Source of the DNA: Ferrigenium kumadai | GTDB taxonomy: Bacteria > Pseudomonadota > Gammaproteobacteria > Burkholderiales > Gallionellaceae | Assembly (NCBI RefSeq): GCF_018324385.1 | Contig: NZ_AP019536.1 | Location: 558,001-622,000, forward strand | DNA: 64,000 nt | Reading direction: 5' to 3' | In this document: positions 53,360-62,605 of the stretch, one piece after another | Layout of the letters: the number at the start of each line of letters is the position of its first letter | Position numbering within the stretch: the stretch's first letter is position 1 | Notes under the pieces: model-generated | Database searches by the model: none | Seen by the model: the letters and a program-made list of their open reading frames with translations, nothing else | Told to the model about the DNA's origin: nothing | Made by a program: the position numbers and the translations under genes

Positions 53360-54016
53360 TCACACCTGCACCAAAGTGCTCTCCAGCTTTCGCCGCGACT
53401 TTGGCAACTTGGCATTGTGATCTTCCTGCGGGTGGTGATAGCCGATTGCCAGGGCGACTTGGCAGCGATAACCGTCCAGCTCTTTTTCAAACTCTTTGTT
53501 GACGAGTTCGGTATCGATCCCTTCCATCGTCGTGGAATCGATCTTGAGCCTCGCCAGCACATGCAGGGTGTTGCCGAGCGCCAGATAGGTTTGCGCTTTT
53601 GTCCAGGCACTCGTGTCCCCGGTTTCGTCTGTATTGAGTTCGGCGAACATGAATGAACCGAACGCGCTTTCCCGCGCTTCGGGTTTGGTACGGCCGTCCG
53701 CGATGGCGCAGTCGATGACTTCGCCGTAGTTCGCCCGCGAGTAGCGCGGGTTGTGCGCAAAAAGAATGATGTGCGAACAATCGAAAACATGCGGCTGGTT
53801 GAATTGAAACTTGTTGGCAAAGGTGCGGTTCATGCGTTCCTTGGCCTCGTCCGTTTCGAGGATGACAAATCTCCATGGCTGCGAGTTGATCGAAGAAGGG
53901 GATAGGCGCATCGCCTCGAACAGGACATCGAGGTCTGCCTGCGGCACTTTCCTTGTCTTGTCGTATTTCTTGGTGGTATAGCGCCACTGCAAATCCTGAA
54001 TGATGGGGTGCGTCAT
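53360..54016 (-). CDS. NAD(P)H-dependent nitroreductase, NfsB type
   Basis: 218 aa of the FMN nitroreductase fold. RYTTKKYDKTRKV and LSPSSINSQPWRFVI form the FMN phosphate and N-terminal contacts; ALAIGYHHPQEDH near the end is also typical. Such enzymes reduce quinones or nitro compounds with two electrons. It is divergent from an HxlR-type regulator gene across a 110-bp gap with a palindromic site, a well-known regulator/reductase arrangement. Confidence 0.9.
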   Translation of the reverse strand: MTHPIIQDLQWRYTTKKYDKTRKVPQADLDVLFEAMRLSPSSINSQPWRFVILETDEAKERMNRTFANKFQFNQPHVFDCSHIILFAHNPRYSRANYGEVIDCAIADGRTKPEARESAFGSFMFAELNTDETGDTSAWTKAQTYLALGNTLHVLARLKIDSTTMEGIDTELVNKEFEKELDGYRCQVALAIGYHHPQEDHNAKLPKSRRKLESTLVQV

Positions 54017-54092
54017 TGCTGTTCCTTTTTGTGAATGAGGTGGCGATTATGGCTGTAGATTCCAATTAGACAAGTACGCACCAAGCTGTGCC

Positions 54093-54109
54093 ATACTTAC
54101 CAAAAGTAT
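54093..54109. promoter_or_regulatory. Candidate HxlR operator
   Basis: Inverted repeat ATACTT (54093-54098) - 5 nt - AAGTAT (54104-54109) in the gap between the divergent nitroreductase and hxlR genes, 18 bp before the regulator start. Position and dyad symmetry fit an autoregulated winged-helix site. Confidence 0.55.
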
Positions 54110-54126
54110 ACTAATGGGAGTTTTCA

Positions 54127-54474
54127 ATGAAACATGCGGACTACCGTTGTAGCTTCGGCTGCGCTGTCGAAGCGGCAATTGAGGCCATTGGCGGAAAATG
54201 GAAAGGAGTGATTCTTTATCACCTCGGTTCGACCAAACGCTTTAACGAACTGCACAGGTTGATGCCATCCGTCACGCAAAGAGTCCTGACCAAACAGTTG
54301 CGCGAACTGGAACAAGACGGCATCGTGCGGCGCACCGTCTATGCCGAGGTGCCTCCGCGAGTCGAATACAATTTGACCGAATTCGGCCGAACACTCCAGC
54401 CCATACTGGCTGAACTTGAAAAATGGGGCGGACAGTATTTGGAGAAACTTTCGCAAAACCGGTTCGGGGCATGA
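54127..54474 (+). CDS. HxlR-family winged-helix transcriptional regulator
   Basis: 115 aa. The family core is IGGKWKGVILYHLGSTKRFNELHRLMPSVTQRVLTKQLRELEQDGIV. Two Cys near the N-terminus (CSFGC, Cys8 and Cys12) lie where many HxlR proteins carry their redox- or electrophile-sensing Cys. It most likely controls itself and the divergent nitroreductase gene in response to reactive electrophiles or quinones. Confidence 0.92.
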   Translation: MKHADYRCSFGCAVEAAIEAIGGKWKGVILYHLGSTKRFNELHRLMPSVTQRVLTKQLRELEQDGIVRRTVYAEVPPRVEYNLTEFGRTLQPILAELEKWGGQYLEKLSQNRFGA

Positions 54475-54598
54475 TTGCGGGTTTGCCGAGTGCCTTTACT
54501 CGTTCCCGGCACGATGGCTTGTTTTGCTGTCTTACGCGGGCTGTTGTTTGCATAGCAGGGGTTGCCGCCTCGTCCCGCGCTCTCATTGATGTTTGAGG

Positions 54599-55099
54599 CT
54601 AGCGTCCCAGTTCCCTCTGTACGGCCTCATAGAAACGCTCATAGAACCTCCTGTTCGTTATCGTTTCGCCGCGCGTTTTCACCGTAGTGTCGATCTCGCG
54701 CTTGCTGCTGATGGAAAGGGGTGTCAGCGGCACGCCGATTGAGGTGCTCTCGCTGCTGGCCTTGACGTCGAAATGCTCTTCCGTGGCGGTCACGAACAGG
54801 GTGGAACCGCCGGTGCGTTGGCTGCAGGTGACGTAAAGACGCAATATCGCGTGACGCTCGTCTTCGATCGGAAACTCCTTGGTGCCGATGAGGTCCTGAT
54901 CGATGCTCTTCTCCACGATGTAGCCATCCCCCTGCAAGACGCGGCGGGCTGCGTCGCATACGGGGGCAGCCATGGCGGAAAAATCCCGGCGATGACGCGG
55001 GTCGGCCTGGAAATCCTCTTTCCCCGCATAGGTGCGGGGACCTCCGCATGCGGTAAGCGACAGTAATATCGCTACCAAAAACAGACTGTAGCGTTTCAT
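54599..55099 (-). CDS. DUF2242-like lipoprotein
   Basis: 166 aa from the ATG at 55099, which has GGAGGG 5 nt upstream. Lipobox LSLTAC with acylated Cys near residue 18. The body has RRVLQGDGYIVEKSIDQDLIGTKEF and FVTATEEHFDVKASSESTSIGVPL; I tentatively place it in the DUF2242 family of betaproteobacterial lipoproteins. The region STSIGVPLTPLSIS suggests a small beta domain. Function unknown; single gene. Confidence 0.75.
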   Translation of the reverse strand: MKRYSLFLVAILLSLTACGGPRTYAGKEDFQADPRHRRDFSAMAAPVCDAARRVLQGDGYIVEKSIDQDLIGTKEFPIEDERHAILRLYVTCSQRTGGSTLFVTATEEHFDVKASSESTSIGVPLTPLSISSKREIDTTVKTRGETITNRRFYERFYEAVQRELGR

Positions 55100-55277
55100 T
55101 TTTCCCTCCAATCTAGGGACCAAATGGATGGCTGAAAGGGAGAAACCCTGTCTTCCACTATCGCTGGAATCGAGGTTTTCTTGACGGAAGGGTTACCTGA
55201 CGACGCCGGTTTGACAATACCTTCCTCTGCCCATATAGTTCAAACAGAACGAACGTTCTGTTCTTCCTGCGCCTCTC

Positions 55278-55886
55278 TTACGTGTCGAGATGTCTGTCGA
55301 TGAGCGGAGCAACGATGGTTGCGTGCGTGTAGGCCAGATCGTGATGGCCGCCCGGTATGACATGCAGGTCGGATCGGGGCAGGAGTTCGAAAAGACGGAT
55401 CCCGACCGCGAGCGGGCTGATTGGGTCTGCATCCCCCCACAGGAGCAGGACCGGAACCGTAATGGCGGCGAGCCTCGGCGAAAGGTCCGTCTTGTAATCA
55501 ACGAACCAGTGGGGATAAGACGGGTTGGCCTGGAGCATGTCAGGCCGCCAGTCCTGTGCGCCCAAGGCCAATGTGTCGATGCCGCCGGAGGTGACGCAAA
55601 GCACCAGATGGGTCACGAGCTCGGGACGTTCAAGCGCCGCCAGTATGGCGACGACACCGCCCATGGATTGGGCGACAAGGGCGGTGGGCTGGTCGATTTC
55701 GGACACCACCCTGGTGACGAGGTCACCGATGCCGTTGATCTCCGGATCGGGCGGCACGGGGCCGAAGCCGGGCCAGCTCATGAGGACCTTGTTTGCGGGA
55801 TGGGTGAGCAGGTTGGAGACCGGTTGCCAGAACTCGGTTCGTGCAGATGCTCCGGGGAGAAAGAGTATTTGGGATGGCGCAGTCAT
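55278..55886 (-). CDS. Alpha/beta hydrolase
   Basis: 202 aa from the ATG at 55886; the open frame extends upstream but that part reads as antisense to the radical SAM gene. ILFLPGASARTEFWQPV is the oxyanion strand, VAQSMGGVVAIL the nucleophile elbow (Ser in QSMGG), LLLWGDADPISP holds the acid Asp and PGGHHDLAY the catalytic His. Complete triad; substrate unknown. It is divergent from the radical SAM gene with 84 bp between. Confidence 0.9.
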   Translation of the reverse strand: MTAPSQILFLPGASARTEFWQPVSNLLTHPANKVLMSWPGFGPVPPDPEINGIGDLVTRVVSEIDQPTALVAQSMGGVVAILAALERPELVTHLVLCVTSGGIDTLALGAQDWRPDMLQANPSYPHWFVDYKTDLSPRLAAITVPVLLLWGDADPISPLAVGIRLFELLPRSDLHVIPGGHHDLAYTHATIVAPLIDRHLDT

Positions 55887-55970
55887 GGTTCCGATCGCTG
55901 GAGTAGAGGGGGGCGAGCGGCTACTGTAAATATTCTCCGGAATGCGCGCAACGTTATCAGGATTACAGCA

Positions 55971-57035
55971 GTGAAACATGAAGTAGCAAAAGGCCGCGGC
56001 GCGACGCTGCAGATCGATGGGCGTTTCGAGATTGCGGCGCGCGAGCGAATCGACGACGGATGGGGCACGGCGGACGAAGAATTGCCGCCGCTCAGGACCA
56101 CGGTCACAGTCGAGAAAGCGAAAAGTATCCTCCAACGACAAGCCTCGCCCGATCTGCCATTCGATTATTCGCTGAACGCTTATCGAGGCTGCGAGCACGG
56201 CTGCATCTATTGCTACGCGCGGCCTTCGCATGGTTACCTGAATCTTTCGCCTGGCCTGGATTTCGAGACGAAACTGTTCGCCAAGCCGGATGCGGCTAAG
56301 CTGCTGCGTGCGGAACTGGCGAAGCCTTCCTATCATTGTTCGCCCATCGCGCTGGGCGTTAACACGGATTCCTACCAGCCCATCGAGCGCGAGTTGAAGA
56401 TCGTTCGACAGATTCTGGAGGTGCTGGCTGAGTGCAAGCATCCGGCCTCCATCATCACCAAGTCGGCACTGGTCGAGCGCGACATCGACCTGTTGGCGCA
56501 ACTGGCACAAGACGACCTAGTGCAGGTGTTCATCTCGGTCACCACGCTGGACTCGGAGATCGCGCGCAAGCTGGAGCCCCGCGCTTCTTCGCCGCGCCGC
56601 AGGCTGCAAGCCATTCAGCGGCTGAATGAGGCGGGCGTGCCTTGCGGGGTGATGGCGGCGCCGGTGATTCCCTTCCTCACCGATGCCGAACTGGAGAACA
56701 TCCTGCAGGCCGCACATGAGCATGGCGCACGGGCGGCGGGGTATCAACTGCTGCGACTGCCCTACGAGCTGAAGGATTTGTTCAAGGACTGGCTCTCCGT
56801 TCATTACCCGCTGAAGGCGGAGCATGTGATGAACCGGCTGCGCGAGATGCGCGGTGGCAAGGAGAATGATTCTGAGTTCGGCTCGCGCTTCCGAGGCAAC
56901 GGCCTGTTCTCGGATCTGCTGTCCAAACGTTTCCACATGGCATGCGAGCGGCTGGGTTTGAACCTCGAGGATACGGCGCTCAACACCTCGCACTTCAAAC
57001 CGCCCGTGCGGGGCGGGCAAATGCAGCTGTTCTAA
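55971..57035 (+). CDS. Radical SAM protein, PA0069/SplB-like family
   Basis: 354 aa from a GTG at 55971 (AGGA about 8 nt upstream). The conserved start is KGRGATLQIDGRFE, and the [4Fe-4S] motif is CEHGCIYCYARPSHGY (CX3CX2C). Later parts include NTDSYQPIERELKIVRQIL and ITKSALVERDIDLL. Members resemble spore photoproduct lyase domains but their substrate is not established. It precedes the ferritin-like and sodB genes, though by 96 bp. Confidence 0.9.
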   Translation: MKHEVAKGRGATLQIDGRFEIAARERIDDGWGTADEELPPLRTTVTVEKAKSILQRQASPDLPFDYSLNAYRGCEHGCIYCYARPSHGYLNLSPGLDFETKLFAKPDAAKLLRAELAKPSYHCSPIALGVNTDSYQPIERELKIVRQILEVLAECKHPASIITKSALVERDIDLLAQLAQDDLVQVFISVTTLDSEIARKLEPRASSPRRRLQAIQRLNEAGVPCGVMAAPVIPFLTDAELENILQAAHEHGARAAGYQLLRLPYELKDLFKDWLSVHYPLKAEHVMNRLREMRGGKENDSEFGSRFRGNGLFSDLLSKRFHMACERLGLNLEDTALNTSHFKPPVRGGQMQLF

Positions 57036-57131
57036 GGTTTTTTGCTTATTGACCCTACATGGGGCCGGGCATAGGCTTGCCCGCTGAATGGAACGCAACC
57101 GGCGTTTCCGTGATTATCCTGAGGTGGCAAG

Positions 57132-57596
57132 ATGGCAGGAATCGATACCGAAGAAGTCGTCGGCGTGCTGAACCGGCTGCTGGAAGCGGAGCTGGCCGGC
57201 GTGGTGCGTTACACCCATTATTCCTTCCTGGTGTTCGGTTACAGTCGCATCCCGATCATCTCGTGGCTGCGCGAACAGGCCGATGAGTCGCTGACGCACG
57301 CGCACAAGGTGGGCGAATGGATCACCAACCTCGGTGCGTATCCTTCGCTGGGCATCGGTCCCTTGCTGGACGTACCTAAATCCGACGTCGGCGTCATCCT
57401 GCGCGATTCGCTGGAAGTCGAGGGCGCGGCGCAGGCCTTGTACAAACAGTTGCTCGTACTGGTGGAAGGGCGCCACATCGCTCTGGAGGAATTCGCCCGC
57501 GAAATGATCCTGACCGAGGAGATGCACGCCTGCGCGGTGGACAAGATGCTGCGTCTGCCGGGCGAGGTGGCGTCCTTTACGTCGCGCCCGGCGTGA
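57132..57596 (+). CDS. Bacterioferritin/ferritin-like diiron protein
   Basis: 154 aa four-helix ferritin-like protein. Likely diiron ligands are Glu in LLEAELAGVVRYTHYS, Glu/His in ADESLTHAHK, Glu in SLEVEGAA and the ExxH in LTEEMHACA. The Met that holds haem in E. coli Bfr is not clearly present in the equivalent helix, so haem binding is uncertain. It would store or oxidise iron, and stands just before sodB, which fits control of iron and superoxide. Confidence 0.85.
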   Translation: MAGIDTEEVVGVLNRLLEAELAGVVRYTHYSFLVFGYSRIPIISWLREQADESLTHAHKVGEWITNLGAYPSLGIGPLLDVPKSDVGVILRDSLEVEGAAQALYKQLLVLVEGRHIALEEFAREMILTEEMHACAVDKMLRLPGEVASFTSRPA

Positions 57597-57618
57597 GTGT
57601 CGGGACATTGTGGGGCTA

Positions 57619-57643
57619 ATAGTTGAGCCAAATACTGTGGTAT
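57619..57643. promoter_or_regulatory. Candidate IscR-type (Rrf2) site upstream of sodB
   Basis: The 25-bp segment begins ATAGTTGAG and ends GTGGTAT with an A/T core. I count 19 of 25 matches to the E. coli type 1 IscR consensus as I remember it (ATASYYGACTRWWWYAGTCR followed by RSTAT). It lies 64 bp before sodB. Confidence 0.4.
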
Positions 57644-57707
57644 ATTTCAGCCCAATGGCCTTGCCATTCCCCCTTACCAATCGAGCATATAAACAAGGAG
57701 AAAAACA

Positions 57708-58292
57708 ATGGAGCACACCTTACCGAAGCTGCCCTATGCGATGGACGCACTGCAGCCGCACATGTCCCAGGAAACCTTCGAATACCACTATGGCAAGCAC
57801 CATCAGGCTTATGTGACCAACCTGAACAACCTGATCAAGGGCACCGAGTACGAGAACCTCGACCTCGAAACCATCATCAAGAAGTCGCTCGCCGGCGGCA
57901 TCTACAACAACTCCGCGCAGGTGTGGAACCATACCTTCTTCTGGAACTGCATGAAGCCGAACGGCGGCGGCGCCCCGACCGGCGCGCTGGCCGACGCGAT
58001 CAACAAGAAGTGGGGCAGTTTCGACGAATTCAAAAAGGCGTTCCAGACTTCCGCCGTGGGCAACTTCGGTTCCGGCTGGACCTGGCTGGTGAAGAAGGCC
58101 GACGGCAGCGTGGACATCGTCAACATGGGCGCGGCGGGCACTCCGCTGACCACCGGCGACAAGGCGCTGCTGTGCGTGGACGTGTGGGAGCACGCCTACT
58201 ACATCGACTATCGCAATCTGCGCCCCAAGTTCGTCGAGACCTTCCTCAACAATCTGGTGAACTGGGATTTCGTGGCGAAGAGCTTCGCGTAA
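57708..58292 (+). CDS. sodB: Superoxide dismutase, Fe type
   Basis: 194 aa. Metal ligands are His in [12 protein letters not shown], His in [12 protein letters not shown], Asp and His in [11 protein letters not shown]. The Gln in [13 protein letters not shown] before the second ligand is typical of Fe-SOD (Mn-SOD has Gly there). It converts superoxide in the cytoplasm. AAGGAG gives a good ribosome-binding site, and a strong terminator follows, so it is monocistronic. Confidence 0.97.
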   Translation: MEHTLPKLPYAMDALQPHMSQETFEYHYGKHHQAYVTNLNNLIKGTEYENLDLETIIKKSLAGGIYNNSAQVWNHTFFWNCMKPNGGGAPTGALADAINKKWGSFDEFKKAFQTSAVGNFGSGWTWLVKKADGSVDIVNMGAAGTPLTTGDKALLCVDVWEHAYYIDYRNLRPKFVETFLNNLVNWDFVAKSFA

Positions 58293-58311
58293 CGAATTTC
58301 TGTACCCCAAA

Positions 58312-58340
58312 AATCCCGGGCTGGCCCCGGGATTTTTTTT
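58312..58340 (+). terminator. Rho-independent terminator of sodB
   Basis: 9-bp stem AATCCCGGG (58312-58320) / CCCGGGATT (58326-58334), loop CTGGC, followed by T8. Confidence 0.95.
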
Positions 58341-58424
58341 GCCGGAGGCGGTCTGAACTGGGGCAGAATATGCCCATGCCGCGTGGCGGCGGATATGCAA
58401 CGAATCGTTTCCGGGGACATAAAA

Positions 58425-60794
58425 ATGAACAACGAGACACCGGCGATTTCCGATGCGGAAATCCAATCGCTCAATGCCTGGTGGCGCGCCTGCAACTACC
58501 TGGCCGCCGGGATGATCTATCTGCGCGACAATCCGCTGTTGCGCGAACCGCTCAAGCCGGAGCACATCAAGCGCCGCCTGCTCGGTCACTGGGGCTCGAG
58601 CCCGGGCCTGGCATTCGCCTACATTCACATGAGCCGGCTGATCGTGAAATACGACCTGGATGCGATCTTCATGGCCGGTCCCGGGCATGGCGCGCCCGGC
58701 GTGCTGGCGCCGATGTATCTGGAAGGAACGTACAGCGAGGTCTACACCAACAAGGGTGAGGACGAAGATGGCATGCGCCGATTCTTCAAGGAGTTCTCTT
58801 TCCCCGGCGGTATCGGCAGCCACTGCACGCCCGAGATGCCGGGCTCGATCCACGAGGGCGGCGAGCTCGGCTACAGCATTTCGCACGCGTTTGGAGCGGC
58901 CTACGACAATCCCGAGCTGATCGTCACCGTGATGGTCGGCGACGGCGAAGCCGAGACGGCGCCGCTCGCCACTTCCTGGCATTCGAACAAGTTCCTCAAT
59001 CCGGTGCGCGACGGCGCGGTGCTGCCTATCCTGCATCTCAACGGCTACAAGATCAACAATCCCACCATTCTCTCGCGCATCTCCCACGAGGAACTGGAAG
59101 ACCTGTTCAGGGGCTACGGCTGGACGCCTTATTTCGTCGAAGGCAGCGAGCCGCTGGAAATGCACGCGAAGATGGCGGAAGTGATGGAGCGATGCGTGCT
59201 GGACATCCGCCGCATCCAGCAGAAGGCGCGCGCGAGCGGCAAGCCGGTGCGCCCGCGCTGGCCGATGATCGTGCTGCGTTCGCCCAAGGGGTGGACGGGC
59301 CCAAGCGAAGTGGATGGCAAGAAGGTCGAGGGATTCTGGCGTGCGCACCAGGTGCCGATCAGTGACGTCAAGACGCCGGAGCATTTCGCGCTGCTGAACG
59401 AGTGGCTGAACAGCTACCACCCTCATGAACTGTTCGACGAGAAGGGAAGGCTGCGCCCCGAGTTGAAGGCGCTGGTCCCGAAAGGTATCCGGCGCATGAG
59501 CGCCAATCCTCATGCCAACGGCGGTTTGTTGCGCAAGGCGTTGCGCATGCCGGACCGTCAGCAATATGCGGTCGGGGTGGAAAAACCGGGGACTTCCCTG
59601 GCAGAGAACACGCGACCCCTCGGACGTTTCCTGCGCGACATCCTGCGCGAAAACGCAGACAACTTCCGCGTATTCGGTCCGGACGAGACCTCGTCGAACA
59701 AGCTCGACAATGTGTATGAGGCCAGCAGGAAGACCTGGATGGCCGACATGCTGCCGGAGGACGCTGGCGGCGGCGAACTGTCGCCTGACGGCCGCGTGAT
59801 GGAGATGCTTTCCGAGCATACGCTGGAAGGCTGGCTCGAGGGCTACCTGCTCACCGGGCGGCACGGTTTCTTTTCCACCTACGAGGCCTTCGTGCATGTG
59901 ATCGACTCGATGTTCAATCAGCATGCCAAGTGGCTCGCGATGTCCAGGGACGTGCACTGGCGCGCCGAGGTCTCTTCGCTCAACCTGCTCATCACCTCTA
60001 CCGTGTGGCGCCAGGACCACAACGGCTTCACCCATCAGGACCCCGGCTTCCTCGACGTGGCGGTGAACAAGAGCCCGGCGGTGACGCGCATCTACCTGCC
60101 GCCGGATGCGAACTGCTTGCTGTCCGTGGCCGACCATTGCCTGCAGAGCACCGATTACATCAACGTGATCGTCTGCGACAAGCAGAAACACCTGCAGTAC
60201 CTCGACATGGATGCGGCCATCAAGCACTGCACCAAGGGCATCGGCATCTGGGACTGGGCGAGCAACGACCAGGGAGGCGAACCCGATGTGGTGATGGCCA
60301 GCGCGGGCGATATCCCGACCAAGGAAGCGCTGGCGGCGACCGTGCTGCTGCGCGAACACTTCCCCGATCTGAAGATACGGTTCATCAACGTGGTCGACCT
60401 TTACAAGCTCGCGCCATCCAGCGAGCATCCGCACGGCCTTTCCGACCGCGATTTCGACAGCCTGTTCACGCTCGACAAACAGGTCATGTTCAACTTCCAC
60501 GGTTACCCTTGGCTGATCCACCGCTTGGCCTACCGCCGCACTAACCACAAGAACATGCATGTGCGCGGCTACAAGGAAAAGGGCAGCATCAACACTCCGC
60601 TGGAGCTGGCGATCCAGAACCAGATCGACCGCTTTAGCCTGGTCATCGACGTGATCGATCGCATTCCCGTCCTCCACGTGGCCGGTGCGCACGTGAAGGA
60701 AAAGATGCTGAACAGGCAGATCGAATGCCGCAACTATGCCTACGAGCACGGCGTGGACCTGCCTGAGGAGGACGCGTGGGTCTGGCCGTATTAG
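58425..60794 (+). CDS. xfp: Xylulose-5-phosphate/fructose-6-phosphate phosphoketolase
   Basis: 789 aa from the ATG at 58425. The thiamine-diphosphate motif is [21 protein letters not shown], the phosphoketolase signature includes [21 protein letters not shown] and [23 protein letters not shown]. It splits xylulose-5-phosphate or fructose-6-phosphate with phosphate into acetyl phosphate plus a sugar phosphate. The next gene encodes an acetate kinase that would turn acetyl phosphate into acetate plus ATP. The two are 81 bp apart, with a repeat copy between them. Confidence 0.97.
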   Translation: MNNETPAISDAEIQSLNAWWRACNYLAAGMIYLRDNPLLREPLKPEHIKRRLLGHWGSSPGLAFAYIHMSRLIVKYDLDAIFMAGPGHGAPGVLAPMYLEGTYSEVYTNKGEDEDGMRRFFKEFSFPGGIGSHCTPEMPGSIHEGGELGYSISHAFGAAYDNPELIVTVMVGDGEAETAPLATSWHSNKFLNPVRDGAVLPILHLNGYKINNPTILSRISHEELEDLFRGYGWTPYFVEGSEPLEMHAKMAEVMERCVLDIRRIQQKARASGKPVRPRWPMIVLRSPKGWTGPSEVDGKKVEGFWRAHQVPISDVKTPEHFALLNEWLNSYHPHELFDEKGRLRPELKALVPKGIRRMSANPHANGGLLRKALRMPDRQQYAVGVEKPGTSLAENTRPLGRFLRDILRENADNFRVFGPDETSSNKLDNVYEASRKTWMADMLPEDAGGGELSPDGRVMEMLSEHTLEGWLEGYLLTGRHGFFSTYEAFVHVIDSMFNQHAKWLAMSRDVHWRAEVSSLNLLITSTVWRQDHNGFTHQDPGFLDVAVNKSPAVTRIYLPPDANCLLSVADHCLQSTDYINVIVCDKQKHLQYLDMDAAIKHCTKGIGIWDWASNDQGGEPDVVMASAGDIPTKEALAATVLLREHFPDLKIRFINVVDLYKLAPSSEHPHGLSDRDFDSLFTLDKQVMFNFHGYPWLIHRLAYRRTNHKNMHVRGYKEKGSINTPLELAIQNQIDRFSLVIDVIDRIPVLHVAGAHVKEKMLNRQIECRNYAYEHGVDLPEEDAWVWPY

Positions 60795-60800
60795 GAGTCA

Positions 60801-60862
60801 GGATACGGGATACAGGATTCAGTCCGCCCGGCAGATCTCCCGTATCCTGTGTCCTGTATCCC
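60801..60862. repeat. GGATACGGGATACAGGAT palindromic repeat, copy C (xfp-ackA gap)
   Basis: Arms 60801-60818 and 60844-60861 pair over 18 positions with two G-U pairs; loop 25 nt. The two differences from the exact complement keep RNA pairing. It starts 6 bp after the xfp stop and ends 14 bp before ackA, the same placement relative to the upstream stop codon as copy A after ftsH. Confidence 0.85.
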
Positions 60863-60875
60863 ATTTCCTGAAGTC

Positions 60876-61955
60876 ATGACTACCATTCTCACCATCAACA
60901 GCGGCTCGTCCAGCCTCAAGGCCGAGTTGTTCATGGAGGACGGCACGCGCCGCCCCTTCCGTTATCTGCATATCGGGCGCGGCGGCCCGAAGGATCATGC
61001 GGCAGCCTTCGATGCGTTGCTGTCGGATTTGGGGAATGTTCGGCCCGCCGCCGTCGGACACCGCTTCGTGCACGGAGGCGATGTCGACGTGCAGGCCAGG
61101 CTGGCGGACGATGCGGAGCGCGCACGACTAGGCGCGCTGGTGCCGCTCGCGCCGCTGCACTTGCCCGGCAACCTCATGGGACTGGACCTGTGCCGCGAAC
61201 GCTTCGGCGTGCCGCAAGTCGTCTGCTTCGACACCGCCTTCCACGCAACCATGCCGGAAACGGCAAGGCGGCTGCCCATTCCGCGGGAGACCGGATTGCG
61301 CCGCTACGGTTTTCACGGACTGAATTATGCGCATGTGGCCGATGTGTTACCGTCGCTGATCGGCGATGCCGCCTATGGCCGGGTGGTGGTGGCTCATCTG
61401 GGAAGCGGCGCCAGCCTCTGTCTGATGGAAGGATTGCGTTCGGTGGATACCACGATGGGCTATACCCCTGCGGGCGGCATCGTGATGGGAACGCGCAGCG
61501 GCGACCTCGATCCCGGCGTGATGCTGGAACTGTCGCGTCGGTACGACGAGAAGACGCTGTCCGACATGGTGTTCCACCGCATGGGTTTGCTGGCATTGTC
61601 CGATGGAGAGAGCAGCGAGATGTCGGTGTTGCTCAACAGTGACAGCGAGGTGGCGCGTTTCGCCGTGCAGTGTTTCTGTCGCCAGGTGCGCGCGGCCATC
61701 GGCGCGCTGGCGGCCAAGGCGGGCGGCATCGATGCCTTGGTGTTCACTGCGGGCATTGGCGAACACTCCAGCGAGGTGCGCGAATGGGTATGTGAGCCGC
61801 TGGGCTTCCTCGGGTTCGTGCTGGACGGGGCGGCCAACCGTGCACACGCGACGATGCTGCAGGCCTCTCACTCCAAACCCGTGCTGCGGATCCCCGCGGA
61901 CGAGGAACGTACCATCTTCAGGTTGACACGGGAACAGTGCTTGACCGGGCAATGA
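60876..61955 (+). CDS. ackA: Acetate/propionate kinase family protein
   Basis: 359 aa from the ATG at 60876, about 40 residues shorter than E. coli AckA. ASKHA-fold motifs: ILTINSGSSSLKAEL, FDTAFHATMPETARRLPIPR, HLGSGASLCLMEG, MGTRSGDLDPGVML and FTAGIGEHS. It transfers phosphate between acetyl phosphate and ADP. Paired with xfp, it gives a route from sugar phosphates to acetate with ATP gain, or the reverse use of acetate. Catalytic residues appear complete in spite of the shorter length. Confidence 0.93.
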   Translation: MTTILTINSGSSSLKAELFMEDGTRRPFRYLHIGRGGPKDHAAAFDALLSDLGNVRPAAVGHRFVHGGDVDVQARLADDAERARLGALVPLAPLHLPGNLMGLDLCRERFGVPQVVCFDTAFHATMPETARRLPIPRETGLRRYGFHGLNYAHVADVLPSLIGDAAYGRVVVAHLGSGASLCLMEGLRSVDTTMGYTPAGGIVMGTRSGDLDPGVMLELSRRYDEKTLSDMVFHRMGLLALSDGESSEMSVLLNSDSEVARFAVQCFCRQVRAAIGALAAKAGGIDALVFTAGIGEHSSEVREWVCEPLGFLGFVLDGAANRAHATMLQASHSKPVLRIPADEERTIFRLTREQCLTGQ

Positions 61956-61962
61956 CCGAGCT

Positions 61963-61985
61963 GGCCAAAACTACGCCTTTTGGCC
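61963..61985. terminator. Hairpin downstream of ackA
   Basis: 8-bp perfect stem GGCCAAAA (61963-61970) / TTTTGGCC (61978-61985), loop of 7 nt, 7 bp past the stop; weak T content after it. Confidence 0.5.
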
Positions 61986-62143
61986 TATTGCTCAATATCC
62001 CGGATTTGGTTAAGGTGCGGGAGGTAAGAGTAGCGGTTCAGTAACGTCACAGTATCAACTTAGTTTCTTGTTCAGGTGGGGCATGTTGTATTTTTAACAT
62101 GTCGATAATTTACCGATGCCGGCATGTACGGAGGTAAGTGTCT

Positions 62144-62605
62144 ATGACAAAAAGCAGGATAAGAGCGTTGCTGAAAACGATGCTATCCCGCTGGTGGCTC
62201 GTGCTGGGCTTGGCCGTATGCACTCCGGTGATGGCGCAAGAGGTGATCGTCAATACGGATGTCGCGGATCGGACGGTTTCCCAGAGTTCGCTGCGCGCCA
62301 TCTTCAGCATGCGCATGCGTCAGTGGCAGAGCGGCAAGCCCATCAAGGTGTTTGTCCTTCCCAGCGAAAACACCGTCCATATGTCTTTTTCCAAGAGTGT
62401 GCTCAACACTTTTCCGTATCAACTGAAGCGTTCATGGGATCTCATGGTCTACTCCGGTTCGGGGCAAGCGCCGATTGAGGTCGGTTCCCCCGAGGAAATG
62501 CTGCAAAAAGTGTCCTCGACGCCCGGAGCCATCGGTTACCTGCCGGAAAACTATTTGATCGAAGGAGGCAAGAATGAGAACGTTCGCATTCTGGAAGTCC
62601 GCTAG
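62144..62605 (+). CDS. Periplasmic phosphate-binding-like (PstS-fold) small protein
   Basis: 153 aa from the ATG at 62144, with GGAGG 9 nt upstream (a GTG at 62138 is too close to that site). A signal peptide ends near ...CTPVMAQ. The body (EVIVNTDVADRTVSQSSLRA, then WQSGKPIKVFVLP, SWDLMVYSG, and TPGAIGYLPENYL) resembles single-domain PBP-like proteins related to PstS. At this size it holds only one lobe-like domain and lacks a transporter gene beside it, so it may be a ligand-sensing rather than an uptake protein. The next gene begins 32 bp before its end. Confidence 0.8.
   Translation: MTKSRIRALLKTMLSRWWLVLGLAVCTPVMAQEVIVNTDVADRTVSQSSLRAIFSMRMRQWQSGKPIKVFVLPSENTVHMSFSKSVLNTFPYQLKRSWDLMVYSGSGQAPIEVGSPEEMLQKVSSTPGAIGYLPENYLIEGGKNENVRILEVR

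Noticed and set aside
55887-56510. N-terminal extension of the alpha/beta hydrolase (410 aa frame)
   Set aside because: The extra part is antisense to the radical SAM gene and has no hydrolase-like residues; the ATG at 55886 starts the normal fold.
57720-60749. 1009-aa open frame antisense to sodB and xfp
   Set aside because: It covers the complement of two well-supported genes, has His/Gln/Arg-rich composition and no domain; it results from GC codon bias.
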